A DNA stretch of 23,139 nt from Anaerolineae bacterium CG2_30_58_95. Its GTDB lineage: Bacteria > Chloroflexota > Anaerolineae > Anaerolineales > Villigracilaceae. The stretch lies in NCBI GenBank assembly GCA_001872165.1, contig MNXK01000120.1, positions 1 to 23,139 on the forward strand. Direction: 5' to 3'. Shown here piece by piece: positions 7,122 to 14,531 of this stretch (the stretch's first letter is position 1; the number at the start of each line of letters is the position of its first letter). The position numbers and the translations under genes are program-made. The notes beneath the pieces were generated by a model. That model had not been told where the DNA came from. It did not search any database and saw only the letters and a list, made by a program, of their open reading frames with translations.

Positions 7122-8225
7122 ATGTTACGTGGTGAATTTTGGCGGCATTTCGATTTCTGGCTGCTGGGTGCGGTCATCCTGGCCAATGCGTTTGGCATTG
7201 CCATGATCCGCTCTGCCATCGCTGGAAATGAGACCCTCTTGCCGCAAATCAACCGCCAGATCATTTATGCCAGCATCGGTCTGGTTGTCATCGTAATTGC
7301 GACAGTCCTGGATTACCGCTACTGGTCTTCACTGGATCGCATCCTCTACCTGGTGACGATGCTCTTCCTCGTCATCCTATACCTTTCGGGCATCGCCCGT
7401 TTTGGCTCAACGCGCTGGTTCACAGTTGGCTCGATCTTGATCCAGCCGGCGGAAATTGCCAAGCTGGCGATGATCATCGCTCTGGCTGATTACTTTGCCC
7501 GCAGCCAGGATGCGCGGCGTGATTGGTTCTGGATCGCCAAGAGTCTGCTCATCGCCGGGGGGTTGATGATATGGATCCTCTTGCAGCCCAACCTGAGCAA
7601 TGCGATCGTCATCATGGTCATTTGGGCGGCCATGGTGTGGGTGAACGGGTTGCAGCTCAAACATCTGGCTGCGGTCATCGTGATGGTCTTGCTCGCTATC
7701 GCGGCTGGCTTTCCGTTCCTCCAAACGTACCAGCAAGAGCGCGTCCTCAACTTCTTGTTTCCTCCCAAGAGTGCCAGCTACGGCGCCACTTACAACGTGA
7801 TGCAAGCCTTGATCGCGCTCGGCTCCGGCGGATGGTTTGGAAAGGGATATGGTCACGGCTCGCAGACCCAATTGCGCTTCATGAAGGTGCGTCACACCGA
7901 TTTTATTTTTTCGGTCATCGGCGAAGAGTTCGGACTGATCGGCGCAGTGCTTACCCTCGCGCTGCTGGCCTTCATCATTTATCGCTGCCTGCGTGCGGCG
8001 CGGCTGGCGCGCGATCCCTTCGGCTCGCTGCTCGCTTATGGCGTCGCAGTGTTGATTTCTTTCCAGGCCGCGGTCAACATCGCTGTCAACCTGAACCTGA
8101 TGCCCGTCAGCGGTCTGCCGCTCCCGTTCATCAGTCAAGGCGGTAGCGGCCTGCTCTCGTTGATGTTCGGTATCGGCCTGGTGGAAAGCGTCGTCGTGCG
8201 CCACAGGTCGCTGGAATTTGCGTAA
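7122..8225 (+). CDS. rodA: RodA, SEDS-family peptidoglycan glycosyltransferase
   Basis: Polymerises lipid II during elongation together with PBP2. The protein is 367 residues with about ten membrane helices, normal for RodA. The Asp usually taken as catalytic is kept in VRHTDFIFSVIGEE (Asp260), as are ALGSGGWFGKGYG and the C-terminal LPLPFISQGGSGL. The segment that is normally QPDLGTA/S reads QPNLSNA, with Asn157 in place of the conserved Asp. The start at ATG 7122 has no good Shine-Dalgarno site; TAGAAT at 7113-7118 sits right before it. It lies 47 bp after minE, so minCDE separates it from its partner mrdA. Confidence 0.94.
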   Translation: MLRGEFWRHFDFWLLGAVILANAFGIAMIRSAIAGNETLLPQINRQIIYASIGLVVIVIATVLDYRYWSSLDRILYLVTMLFLVILYLSGIARFGSTRWFTVGSILIQPAEIAKLAMIIALADYFARSQDARRDWFWIAKSLLIAGGLMIWILLQPNLSNAIVIMVIWAAMVWVNGLQLKHLAAVIVMVLLAIAAGFPFLQTYQQERVLNFLFPPKSASYGATYNVMQALIALGSGGWFGKGYGHGSQTQLRFMKVRHTDFIFSVIGEEFGLIGAVLTLALLAFIIYRCLRAARLARDPFGSLLAYGVAVLISFQAAVNIAVNLNLMPVSGLPLPFISQGGSGLLSLMFGIGLVESVVVRHRSLEFA

Positions 8226-8226
8226 C

Positions 8227-8242
8227 GCGGAATTCATTCCGC
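8227..8242. repeat. Palindrome behind rodA
   Basis: GCGGAATTCATTCCGC (7-bp arms around TC) starts one base after the rodA stop. It has the same design as the inner palindrome of the MITE-like elements, including the preceding AAC. It could be a reduced relative of that family, or a weak transcription-slowing hairpin ahead of gltX; no T-run follows. Confidence 0.6.
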
Positions 8243-8257
8243 AATCTGGAGTCCATC

Positions 8258-9763
8258 ATGGATACTTCGACTTTGCTCAGTACGGGCCTCGAACCTGCCC
8301 GCGTTCGCTTTGCGCCTTCTCCCACCGGGCGGATGCACATCGGCTCGGCCCGGACAGCGCTCTATGATTACCTGTTGGCGCGTCGCACTGGTGGACAGTT
8401 CATCCTGCGCATCGAGGATACCGACACAAAGCGGACTGTGCCCGGCGCGGAACAGGAGCTGATGGACGGTCTGCGTTGGCTTGGCCTCGAATACGACGAA
8501 GGCCCGGATGTGGGCGGCGCGTGTGGGCCATACCGCCAGTCCGAGCGGCGCGAGCTATACCACGAACAGGTCACGATCTTACAGGAGAAAGGCGCGGCCT
8601 ACCCGTGCTTTTGTGCACCTGACAGACTGGAACGCGTCCGCCGGGAGCGGCAGAAGCAGAAACTGAATACCGGCTACGATGGCCTCTGTCGCTCGATTGA
8701 TCCCGATGAGGCCCGCCGGCGCATTGCTGATGGCGAACGGCACATCATCCGCTTCAAGACGCCTCGCCAGGGCAGCACCACCGCAGTAGACGTATTGCGC
8801 GGGCCGATCACGGTTCCGAACAGCCAGATTGACGATTACGTTCTCATCAAGTCCGATGGCCTGCCCACCTATCATTGTGGGGCGATGGTGGATGACCATC
8901 TGATGGCGATCACCCACGTGATCCGTGGTTCGGAGTGGCTCTCGACCTTCCCGCTCCATGCGCTCATCGTGCGCGCTTTCGGCTGGGAAGAGCCGGTTTG
9001 GATACACCTTTCGGTTTTCCTCAAGCCTTCCGGCAAGGGCAAGATGAGCAAGCGCGACACCTCCGTTGCACTCGACAGCGGCTACTCGATCTACGTTAGC
9101 GATCTGAGGGATTTCGGCTACGTCCCCGAGGGCGTGTTGAACTGGATCGTGCTGATGGGCTGGGGCGTTTCCGAAGGCGATGTGATGACCCTCGATCAGA
9201 TGGTGGACAGATTCGACATAGCCAACCTTAGCCCGGCGCCGGCCGCCATTAACTTCTCCAAGCTCGACCACTTCAGTGGGACTCACATCCGCGCCCTGCG
9301 GACCGAGGACCTGGCCGCACGCATCAAGCCCTACTTCACCTCGGCTGGCCTCACCGTGGACGATGCCAGACTCCTGCGCATTGTCCCGCTCATCCGTGAG
9401 CGCCTGGTCACGCTGGATGACTGCCTGCCCTTCGCGGCCTGGTTCTTCAAAGAGACGGTCGAGCCGGAGCCGGAGGAACTCATCGGCAAGAACCTGACTG
9501 CCGCGCAGTCGGCGGACGTTGCCCGAAAAGCCTATGAGATCCTGGCCGGATTGCCTGCTATCACCCTGACGACTGCCGAGCCGCCCATGCGCCATTTGAT
9601 CTCGGACCTCGGCCTGAACGCCAATCAAGTCTTCGGCATCCTGCGCGCCGCGGTGACGGGTCAGACCGTCAGCCCGCCGCTGTTCGAGAGCATGGAAATT
9701 GTGGGGAAGGAGAAGGTGCTGGAGAGGGTGAGCAGGGCAATCATAATACTGGAGAAGATGTAG
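8258..9763 (+). CDS. gltX: Glutamyl-tRNA synthetase
   Basis: Charges tRNA-Glu with glutamate. The 501 residues start at ATG 8258. Class I signatures are present: HIGS at 27-30 within FAPSPTGRMHIGSARTALY, and KMSKR at 262-266. A zinc-site pattern is seen as Cys117-x-Cys119, Tyr140 and Cys144, as in many bacterial GltX proteins. The C-terminal anticodon-binding helices look complete, ending in ILEKM. A glnS gene elsewhere in the window suggests that this enzyme need not also charge tRNA-Gln, but gatCAB may exist outside. The last 91 bp reappear, diverged, at 10240-10330 behind hicBA. Confidence 0.96.
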   Translation: MDTSTLLSTGLEPARVRFAPSPTGRMHIGSARTALYDYLLARRTGGQFILRIEDTDTKRTVPGAEQELMDGLRWLGLEYDEGPDVGGACGPYRQSERRELYHEQVTILQEKGAAYPCFCAPDRLERVRRERQKQKLNTGYDGLCRSIDPDEARRRIADGERHIIRFKTPRQGSTTAVDVLRGPITVPNSQIDDYVLIKSDGLPTYHCGAMVDDHLMAITHVIRGSEWLSTFPLHALIVRAFGWEEPVWIHLSVFLKPSGKGKMSKRDTSVALDSGYSIYVSDLRDFGYVPEGVLNWIVLMGWGVSEGDVMTLDQMVDRFDIANLSPAPAAINFSKLDHFSGTHIRALRTEDLAARIKPYFTSAGLTVDDARLLRIVPLIRERLVTLDDCLPFAAWFFKETVEPEPEELIGKNLTAAQSADVARKAYEILAGLPAITLTTAEPPMRHLISDLGLNANQVFGILRAAVTGQTVSPPLFESMEIVGKEKVLERVSRAIIILEKM

Positions 9764-9787
9764 CCGAAGTGCTATAATCCCTTCGGC
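9763..9787 (+). promoter_or_regulatory. Promoter/operator of hicBA
   Basis: TATAAT at 9773-9778 is framed by a perfect 7-bp inverted repeat, GCCGAAG (9763-9769) and CTTCGGC (9781-9787). Its place around the -10 box suggests an autoregulatory operator. It could instead be the end-of-transcript hairpin of gltX, but no T-run follows. Confidence 0.55.
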
Positions 9788-9810
9788 TCTTGTTCCGCGA
9801 GGAGGCCGCG

Positions 9811-10014
9811 ATGAAATTCACGATTGAATATGAGCAAGAAGAAGATGGTCGCTGGCTGGCTGAAGTGCTCGAACTGCCGGGTGTTTTGGCTTATGGGAAG
9901 GATAGGGAAGATGCCATTGCACGTGCGCAGGCGCTGGCTTTGCGTGTCGTTGCCGACCGTCTGGAACACAGCGAAAGTATTTCCCCTCTGTTGATCTCTT
10001 TTGCAACGGCATGA
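9811..10014 (+). CDS. hicB: HicB-family antitoxin (short form)
   Basis: Antitoxin of a HicAB module, 67 residues from ATG 9811 with GAGGAGG at 9799-9805. A TTG 21 bp upstream in frame is less likely. The partial RNase H-like HicB fold is clear: MKFTIEYEQEEDGRWLAEV is followed by LPGVLAYGKDREDAIARAQALALRVV. The length covers only that fold; no separate C-terminal helix-turn-helix or ribbon-helix-helix domain is present, so DNA binding would need another route. The antitoxin comes first in the operon, and ATGA at 10011-10014 couples it to hicA. Confidence 0.9.
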   Translation: MKFTIEYEQEEDGRWLAEVLELPGVLAYGKDREDAIARAQALALRVVADRLEHSESISPLLISFATA

Positions 10015-10223
10015 GCCAGTGGCATTCGATCAAGGCCAAACGGTTGCTTTCTGCCTTGCTGCGCCTGGGCTGGACTGTAAACCGCCAGACCGGTTCACAC
10101 AAGGTGCTGGCGAAGCCGGGCTGGCCGGATGTGGTGTTCGCTTTCCATGACAATGAAGAGATTGGCCCGCGTATGCTGGCGCGCATTGCCAAGGTGACCG
10201 GCTTGACGCCAGAGGATCTGTAA
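10011..10223 (+). CDS. hicA: HicA-family mRNA interferase toxin
   Basis: A 70-residue toxin of the double-stranded-RNA-binding-like fold that cleaves mRNA. The catalytic histidine is seen in TGSHKVL, and the remainder (AKRLLSALLRLGWTVNRQ at the start, PRMLARIAKVTGLTPEDL at the end) fits the family along its whole length. It overlaps hicB by 4 bp. A diverged copy of the gltX 3' end starts about 15 bp after its stop, which points to insertion of the pair at the end of gltX. Confidence 0.92.
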   Translation: MSQWHSIKAKRLLSALLRLGWTVNRQTGSHKVLAKPGWPDVVFAFHDNEEIGPRMLARIAKVTGLTPEDL

Positions 10224-10239
10224 AACGGGAAAACGCCAT

Positions 10240-10336
10240 CAGCCCGCCGCTGTTCGAGAGCATGGAGATCGTGGGGAAGGAGAAGGTGCTGGAGAGGGTG
10301 TGGCGGGCGAATGGAATTTTGGAGAAAATGGGATGA
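10240..10336 (+). pseudogene. Duplicated 3' end of gltX
   Basis: Positions 10240-10330 align without gaps to 9670-9760 of gltX with 13 mismatches in 91 (about 86% identity). Only two of these fall in the first 60 bp. Translation gives SPPLFESMEIVGKEKVLERV and ends ILEKMG, matching the GltX C-terminus. The fragment ends with TGA at 10334-10336 and has no start of its own. One of the two copies is the ancestral gene end; the other arrived or arose with hicBA. Confidence 0.88.
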
Positions 10337-10345
10337 ACACAGACT

Positions 10346-10869
10346 TCCGAATACGCCGCCCAACTCAAGCCGGAAGATTGGCAAGAAGCCACCTAGCCCT
10401 CTCAACAGGGCGGCCAAAAGGTGTATGCGCATATCGTGTGCACCCATATCCGCACAAACTGGGGCCAACGCTCGTGCTCATAACCTGCCATGATGTCCGC
10501 AATCCGGCCAAGTCCATTCGCTACTAGGGCTCCACGCTGTTGGACGCCGATGCGCAGACGGTGATCAACATCCTGGCCATCCGCTGGAGCATCGAGTTCT
10601 TCGAGGACGCAAAAGACCTGCTTGGCTCAGACCATTACCAGCTCATGAGCGTAGAAGCCATCTTGCGCTTTTGGACCCTGATCGCTTGTCTATCTTGCTT
10701 CCTGGACGAACAGCGTGCTGGCCAGGACCGTCTGGCAACCTGGGGAGATGCCCGCCACGCGGTTCAGGACGAACATCAACACAATCTTCTGGATTGGCTT
10801 TTGAGTCAGTTCCAGGCCGGGCTCACCCAACAGCAAATCAGTGTACAATTGGCTCTATCCAGTTGTTAA
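10346..10869 (+). pseudogene. Decayed DDE transposase, C-terminal remnant (IS4/IS701-like)
   Basis: A non-functional transposase tail. The first frame (from 10346, SEYAAQLKPEDWQ) has an internal TAG at 10394 and ends at TAA 10481. The homology then continues in another frame from about 10471, crosses a TAG at 10525 and runs to 10869. The best-preserved piece is LAIRWSIEFFEDAKDLLG, the YREK-like region with the catalytic Glu of IS4-type transposases, then DHYQLMSVEAILRFWTLIA. The N-terminal part with the two catalytic Asp residues is absent, and no terminal inverted repeats are recognised. Exact IS family is uncertain. Confidence 0.8.
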
Positions 10870-10913
10870 AGTGCAAAGATAGTGATGGTGAAAAAGTCAT
10901 CAGGATCATTTTG

Positions 10914-10934
10914 ATTTTCCAGGACATGGAAAAT
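10914..10934. promoter_or_regulatory. Inverted repeat ahead of the response regulator
   Basis: ATTTTCCA (10914-10921) and TGGAAAAT (10927-10934) form a perfect 8-bp inverted repeat with a 5-bp spacer, ending 11 bp before the regulator's ATG. This is an operator-like layout. It could equally be an mRNA hairpin at the ribosome site. Confidence 0.5.
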
Positions 10935-10945
10935 GAGATTTGTCT

Positions 10946-11665
10946 ATGGAAAGCGCTCATATCCTGTTGGTAGACGACGAGAGAGGCATTACCGACTATC
11001 TGGCTCCTATTTTGGAGCGCACCGGTTATTCTGTAACTGTGGCCTGTGATGGGCAGACCGCCCTACGCAAGGTCGATGAATTGCCCCCTGATTTGATTGT
11101 TTTGGACGTCCTTATGCCAGGCATGGATGGCCGCGAAGTGTGCCGCCAGTTACGTGCTGGCGGAAACTGGACGCCGGTGATCATGCTCACCCAGGTGAGT
11201 ACCACGACCGATAAGGTCCTGAGCCTGGAAGAAGGGGCCGACGACTATCTGTGTAAGCCCTTCGAACCTCAGGAGTTGATTGCCCGCATCCGGGCTGTTC
11301 TCCGGCGCAAGGGAAGCGGAAAACCGGGAAAGCCGCTCGGTATGGCCGGGGAGCTCCGCTCTGGCGACCTGGTGTTTGACCGCAAAGCCCGGCGCCTCGA
11401 GAAAAATGGGCAGGTCATCGAACTGACGCCGAAGGCTGTGGCGCTTCTTGAGTACCTGATGCTTCATCCCGATCAGGTGTTCAGCCGGGAACAATTGATG
11501 GACGCGGTGTGGGGCTGGATGCAACCGGTGGCCTCCCGGGCGGTGGATGTGCGCATTGCCGAGATACGCCACGCCATCGGCGACGACGAGCAGACGGCAT
11601 ACATTGAAACAATGACCGGGATAGGCTATCGCTTTATGGCTCCTGTAGAGAGTGCGGACGAGTAG
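10946..11665 (+). CDS. OmpR/PhoB-family response regulator
   Basis: DNA-binding output protein of a two-component system, 239 residues from ATG 10946 (a TTG at 10940 is also possible). The receiver domain spans about 1-120, with acidic pocket Asp10/Asp11, phospho-acceptor Asp54 in IVLDVLMPG, Thr82 and Lys104 in CKPFE. The winged-helix domain spans about 140-232 with SREQLMDAVWG and RAVDVRIAEIRHAIGDD, then IETMTGIGYRF. The partner kinase starts 5 bp after its stop. Candidate sites are an inverted repeat just upstream of this gene and tandem TGTTACAC repeats after the kinase gene. Confidence 0.94.
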   Translation: MESAHILLVDDERGITDYLAPILERTGYSVTVACDGQTALRKVDELPPDLIVLDVLMPGMDGREVCRQLRAGGNWTPVIMLTQVSTTTDKVLSLEEGADDYLCKPFEPQELIARIRAVLRRKGSGKPGKPLGMAGELRSGDLVFDRKARRLEKNGQVIELTPKAVALLEYLMLHPDQVFSREQLMDAVWGWMQPVASRAVDVRIAEIRHAIGDDEQTAYIETMTGIGYRFMAPVESADE

Positions 11666-11670
11666 ACGAG

Positions 11671-12600
11671 ATGAAATTGCGCCGTGTATCCGTGATCGTC
11701 TTGATTCTCTCTCCTTTGGCAGTTGGCCTAATCCTCGCCGTAGCCCTGCAATCCCCGAGGGTCGCCAACCCTGTCCTGCACTTCCAGGTTCGGTTCGACC
11801 TGGGAACGTCCCTCTTCATAGCGGGCGGCATTCTAACCGCCAGTGCCTTTGGGTTCTGGTCATTCCGCCGTAGAGCAAATACTCGCCTCCGAATGGCCGT
11901 AGAAAACGCGAGGGAAGAAGCCAAACAAGAGCGGCGCCGCTTCCTGCGGCGGTTGGATCACGAATTGAAAAACCCATTGACGGCGCTCCAGGCCGAGCTG
12001 GCTTACTTAGCGGAGGAGGTGCCCATCGAGCAGGCCGACAAGGTTTTGAGCGACATGAACGGCCAGGTAGAGCGACTCAGGAGTTTGATCACCGATCTGC
12101 GTAAACTGGCCCAGACCGAAGAGCACGCCATCGAACGCGAGCCGGTCGACGTCGGCGAACTGCTCGAGGAGGTGGTAGAAGCGGTTCAGGATCATCCCGG
12201 CATCTCAGAGCGTCGCCTGCACCTGACGCTGCTTCAGTCCCCCTGGAAATTATCACCCGTGCCAGGGGATCGTGGTCTCTTGTGGCTGGCCTGCTTCAAC
12301 CTGGTGGACAACGCCCTCAAGTTCACCCCACCTTCTTCTGAGATTGAAGTGCGGGCGTTCGAAGTAAGCCCGTGGTTCGTTGTGGAGGTCACAGATAACG
12401 GGCCGGGCATCCCGCCAGAAGACCTGCCCCACATTTTTGAGGAGCTCTATCGGGGGAAAAACGCGCAGGGATGCCCGGGCAGTGGGTTGGGTCTGGCTAT
12501 GGTGCGAACCATTATAGCTCGTCATGAGGGAACGGTTGCGGTGCGCAGCCGGCCCGGGCAGGGCACGGTCTTTACCATGCGCTTACCAGTTGCGTCTTGA
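11671..12600 (+). CDS. Sensor histidine kinase with a short extracytoplasmic loop
   Basis: Partner of the preceding regulator, 309 residues. Two membrane helices (about 7-27 and 47-65) enclose a loop of about 20 residues, too small for a sensor domain. It may therefore sense in the membrane or through an accessory protein, as intramembrane-sensing kinases do. There is no HAMP domain; a charged helix follows directly. His97 lies in LDHELKNPLTAL (H box). The ATPase core has LVDNALKFTP (N box), DNGPGIPPEDLPHIFEELYRG (G1/F) and SGLGLAMVRTI (G2). A secreted propeller/NlpC-P60 protein is encoded next. Confidence 0.93.
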   Translation: MKLRRVSVIVLILSPLAVGLILAVALQSPRVANPVLHFQVRFDLGTSLFIAGGILTASAFGFWSFRRRANTRLRMAVENAREEAKQERRRFLRRLDHELKNPLTALQAELAYLAEEVPIEQADKVLSDMNGQVERLRSLITDLRKLAQTEEHAIEREPVDVGELLEEVVEAVQDHPGISERRLHLTLLQSPWKLSPVPGDRGLLWLACFNLVDNALKFTPPSSEIEVRAFEVSPWFVVEVTDNGPGIPPEDLPHIFEELYRGKNAQGCPGSGLGLAMVRTIIARHEGTVAVRSRPGQGTVFTMRLPVAS

Positions 12601-12605
12601 AAGGT

Positions 12606-12659
12606 TGTTACACACTGTTACACTGCTGATATATCCCCGAAACTTGGGAATGATAAAAT
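12606..12659 (+). promoter_or_regulatory. Promoter of the secreted NlpC/P60 gene with tandem 8-bp repeats
   Basis: TGTTACAC occurs at 12606-12613 and 12616-12623, a 10-bp period as in OmpR/PhoB-type sites. About 30 bp further on is an extended -10, TGA-TAAAAT (12651-12659). An inverted pair CCCGAAACT (12636-12644) and AGTTTCGGG (12692-12700) flanks the -10 region and touches the GGGAG ribosome site. Confidence 0.55.
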
Positions 12660-12709
12660 TAAAACACCACACGGATGCTGGCAGGGTTTTCAGTTTCGGG
12701 AGATCAAAA

Positions 12710-14314
12710 ATGAACAAGATTAAGTTTTTCGCAATTCTGTTGCTCATTTCACTGGCTTTAGGTTTTAGGGATACAGGCCTATCCGGGCTCCAATTCCAGG
12801 CCTATGCCCAATCTGGAAATGCCCATGAGGTTGTATTTACTGTTCCGGTTGGAGAAAATGGTATCCACTACGAAGGCGTTGACATTCCTGAAATGCTTAC
12901 GTGGGGACCAGCGGCCTTCACGGTGGCGCCAGATGGAAGTTTCTGGATCGCAGACACAGTCGGAGGTCGTCTTCTTCATTACAGTCCGGCGGGTAATCTG
13001 CTTGGTAAAATCGATCTGAAAGGCCTTATCGTCGGCGCTACCGATGTCGAAGCGGCAAAAGCCGGGATATGGGTACTCGATCAAGCATCTATGCCACCAA
13101 AAGTGATTCGTCTCGCAGAGGATGGAGCTGCATTGGGAAAATATGATCTGCCACCCGGTTTACACCTGGAGGATGGTCTTACGGGGATTGCTCTCGGAAA
13201 TCGAGGGGAATTGCTGGTGGAACGAGAGGGTGATGCTTACGTTACTCAATTCACGGATGCAACAGGTAATCCGGTTGAAGCGATGACCACCAATGGATAT
13301 ATTCACAAAGGAGGACTTTTTGCAGCCAATGCTTCTGGACTAAACTCACTCACTCCAAAGCGTGGCACAATTTTAGCGGGTCAATTGCACATTGAAGTAG
13401 AAACAGAGTATGATCTGGGTGGCATGCAGATCTTAGGCTTTGGCCCCCAAGACGACTTCTTTGTGGCCCTGGAAGAACTGGCCCTGAACCCGGATACCGG
13501 ATTGCAGGTCGATCAAACCGTTCGCCACTATGATGCCTTGGGCAAATACATGGGAGTGGCTCGTGTGCCAATTGCAGAGCAATACACGTACGTCCAGCAG
13601 GGGCTCGCTATAGGCCCTGACGGTTCGGTATATGTGCTTGCCACTCGCCCTGATCGGGTAGAAGTTTGGCGGTTAGTTTTCACACAGAGTCTTGACTCAA
13701 TCCTCTACGAACCGCCCTTGACGAGCAACCCCGCAGAAATTCATGATGAGAGCTTTGGGGTCAAGGCTTGCGTATCTCGTAACACAATCATAAGTACTGC
13801 CTCCAGTTACCGAAACAATTCAAAATACCTCAGCTCGACGAATATCAATGGGGCTTGTTCCGGGCGGCAAAAGCCACGTTACCTGGGCGGTGCAGGCACA
13901 TATTCCAGTGTGTCATATGACTGGGGAGGTTTCGATACGGTTAGCGGCTTCAATGGTTATATGTATCCGAACACTTATAAGGCTGGAGACATCAATACCA
14001 CCGAGGAGTCCTGTTCCAGAGGTGTGGACTGCTCAGGTTTCGTGAGCAGAACCTGGCAATTAACCTCCAAACATAGCACCTGTACTCTCGAAAACATCTC
14101 TACGCAACTGCCCTCGAAAAATGACATGTTGCGGGGAGATATCTATAACAAGTGTGGCGATCATGTGGTGCTCTTTAGCAGTTTTGGATCAGACGGTATG
14201 TGGGATTATGAGTCTACGACGTACAATTCCTATGACCGTGTAGTGTATATTTACAGCAAGTGGACCAGGTTCTCCGGCTACAACCCTCGCCGGTATAACA
14301 ATGTCTGCCCCTAA
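12710..14314 (+). CDS. Secreted beta-propeller protein with C-terminal NlpC/P60-like peptidase domain
   Basis: 534 residues. The frame is open back into the kinase gene, but ATG 12710 has GGGAGA 6 nt upstream and yields a proper signal peptide (MNKIKFFAILLLISLALGF, likely cut after QAYA). Residues of about 55-345 are repetitive NHL/SMP-30-like blades: FTVAPDGSFWIADTVGGRLLHYSPAG, GIALGNRGELLVE, LAIGPDGSVYVLA. The C-terminal domain (about 365-534) has GVDCSGFVSRTW with Cys441 and a downstream GDHVVLF with His485, the Cys/His pair of NlpC/P60 peptidases that cut cell-wall peptides. The natural substrate is unknown. Codon use is AT-richer than in the mre/min genes. It probably answers to the two-component genes before it. 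Confidence 0.82.
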   Translation: MNKIKFFAILLLISLALGFRDTGLSGLQFQAYAQSGNAHEVVFTVPVGENGIHYEGVDIPEMLTWGPAAFTVAPDGSFWIADTVGGRLLHYSPAGNLLGKIDLKGLIVGATDVEAAKAGIWVLDQASMPPKVIRLAEDGAALGKYDLPPGLHLEDGLTGIALGNRGELLVEREGDAYVTQFTDATGNPVEAMTTNGYIHKGGLFAANASGLNSLTPKRGTILAGQLHIEVETEYDLGGMQILGFGPQDDFFVALEELALNPDTGLQVDQTVRHYDALGKYMGVARVPIAEQYTYVQQGLAIGPDGSVYVLATRPDRVEVWRLVFTQSLDSILYEPPLTSNPAEIHDESFGVKACVSRNTIISTASSYRNNSKYLSSTNINGACSGRQKPRYLGGAGTYSSVSYDWGGFDTVSGFNGYMYPNTYKAGDINTTEESCSRGVDCSGFVSRTWQLTSKHSTCTLENISTQLPSKNDMLRGDIYNKCGDHVVLFSSFGSDGMWDYESTTYNSYDRVVYIYSKWTRFSGYNPRRYNNVCP

Positions 14315-14338
14315 TAATAGTTGTTGAGTGAAAAATGA

Positions 14339-14494
14339 AAGAGGGGATATCCGAATCGGTTCTCTGGGAATCTCCGTGGTAGCCCCCATATGCGGGGGCG
14401 GTTTTGCCGAAAATCGAGAGAATCACCGCCATATGTAGCCAGCACCACGCTAATTCCCAAAGAGCCTCCGAAATCTCAGGGTGTCCCCTCTCTA
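14339..14494. repeat. Long imperfect inverted repeat, MITE-like
   Basis: The arms at 14339-14380 and 14444-14494 pair in blocks: GAGGGGA with TCCCCTC, CTCTGGGAAT with ATTCCCAAAGAG, and CGTGGT with ACCACG. Inside is a strong hairpin GCCCCC-ATATGC-GGGGGC (14382-14399), and GGCGGT (14397-14402) can pair with ACCGCC (14425-14430). It fills the gap between two accessory genes, carries no gene and lacks a T-run. It may be a decayed non-autonomous element or a structured RNA. Confidence 0.6.
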
Positions 14495-14531
14495 TCTTGC
14501 ACATTGTCGATATGACATCAAGGAGTCTTCA

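Noticed and set aside
8579..9628. 349-codon open frame on the - strand, antisense to gltX
   Set aside because: Lies wholly inside gltX, shows no family motif, and is explained by codon bias.
12524..12709. Earlier start of the NlpC/P60 protein inside the kinase gene
   Set aside because: Would bury the signal peptide behind 62 residues; ATG 12710 has a ribosome site and a leading signal sequence.
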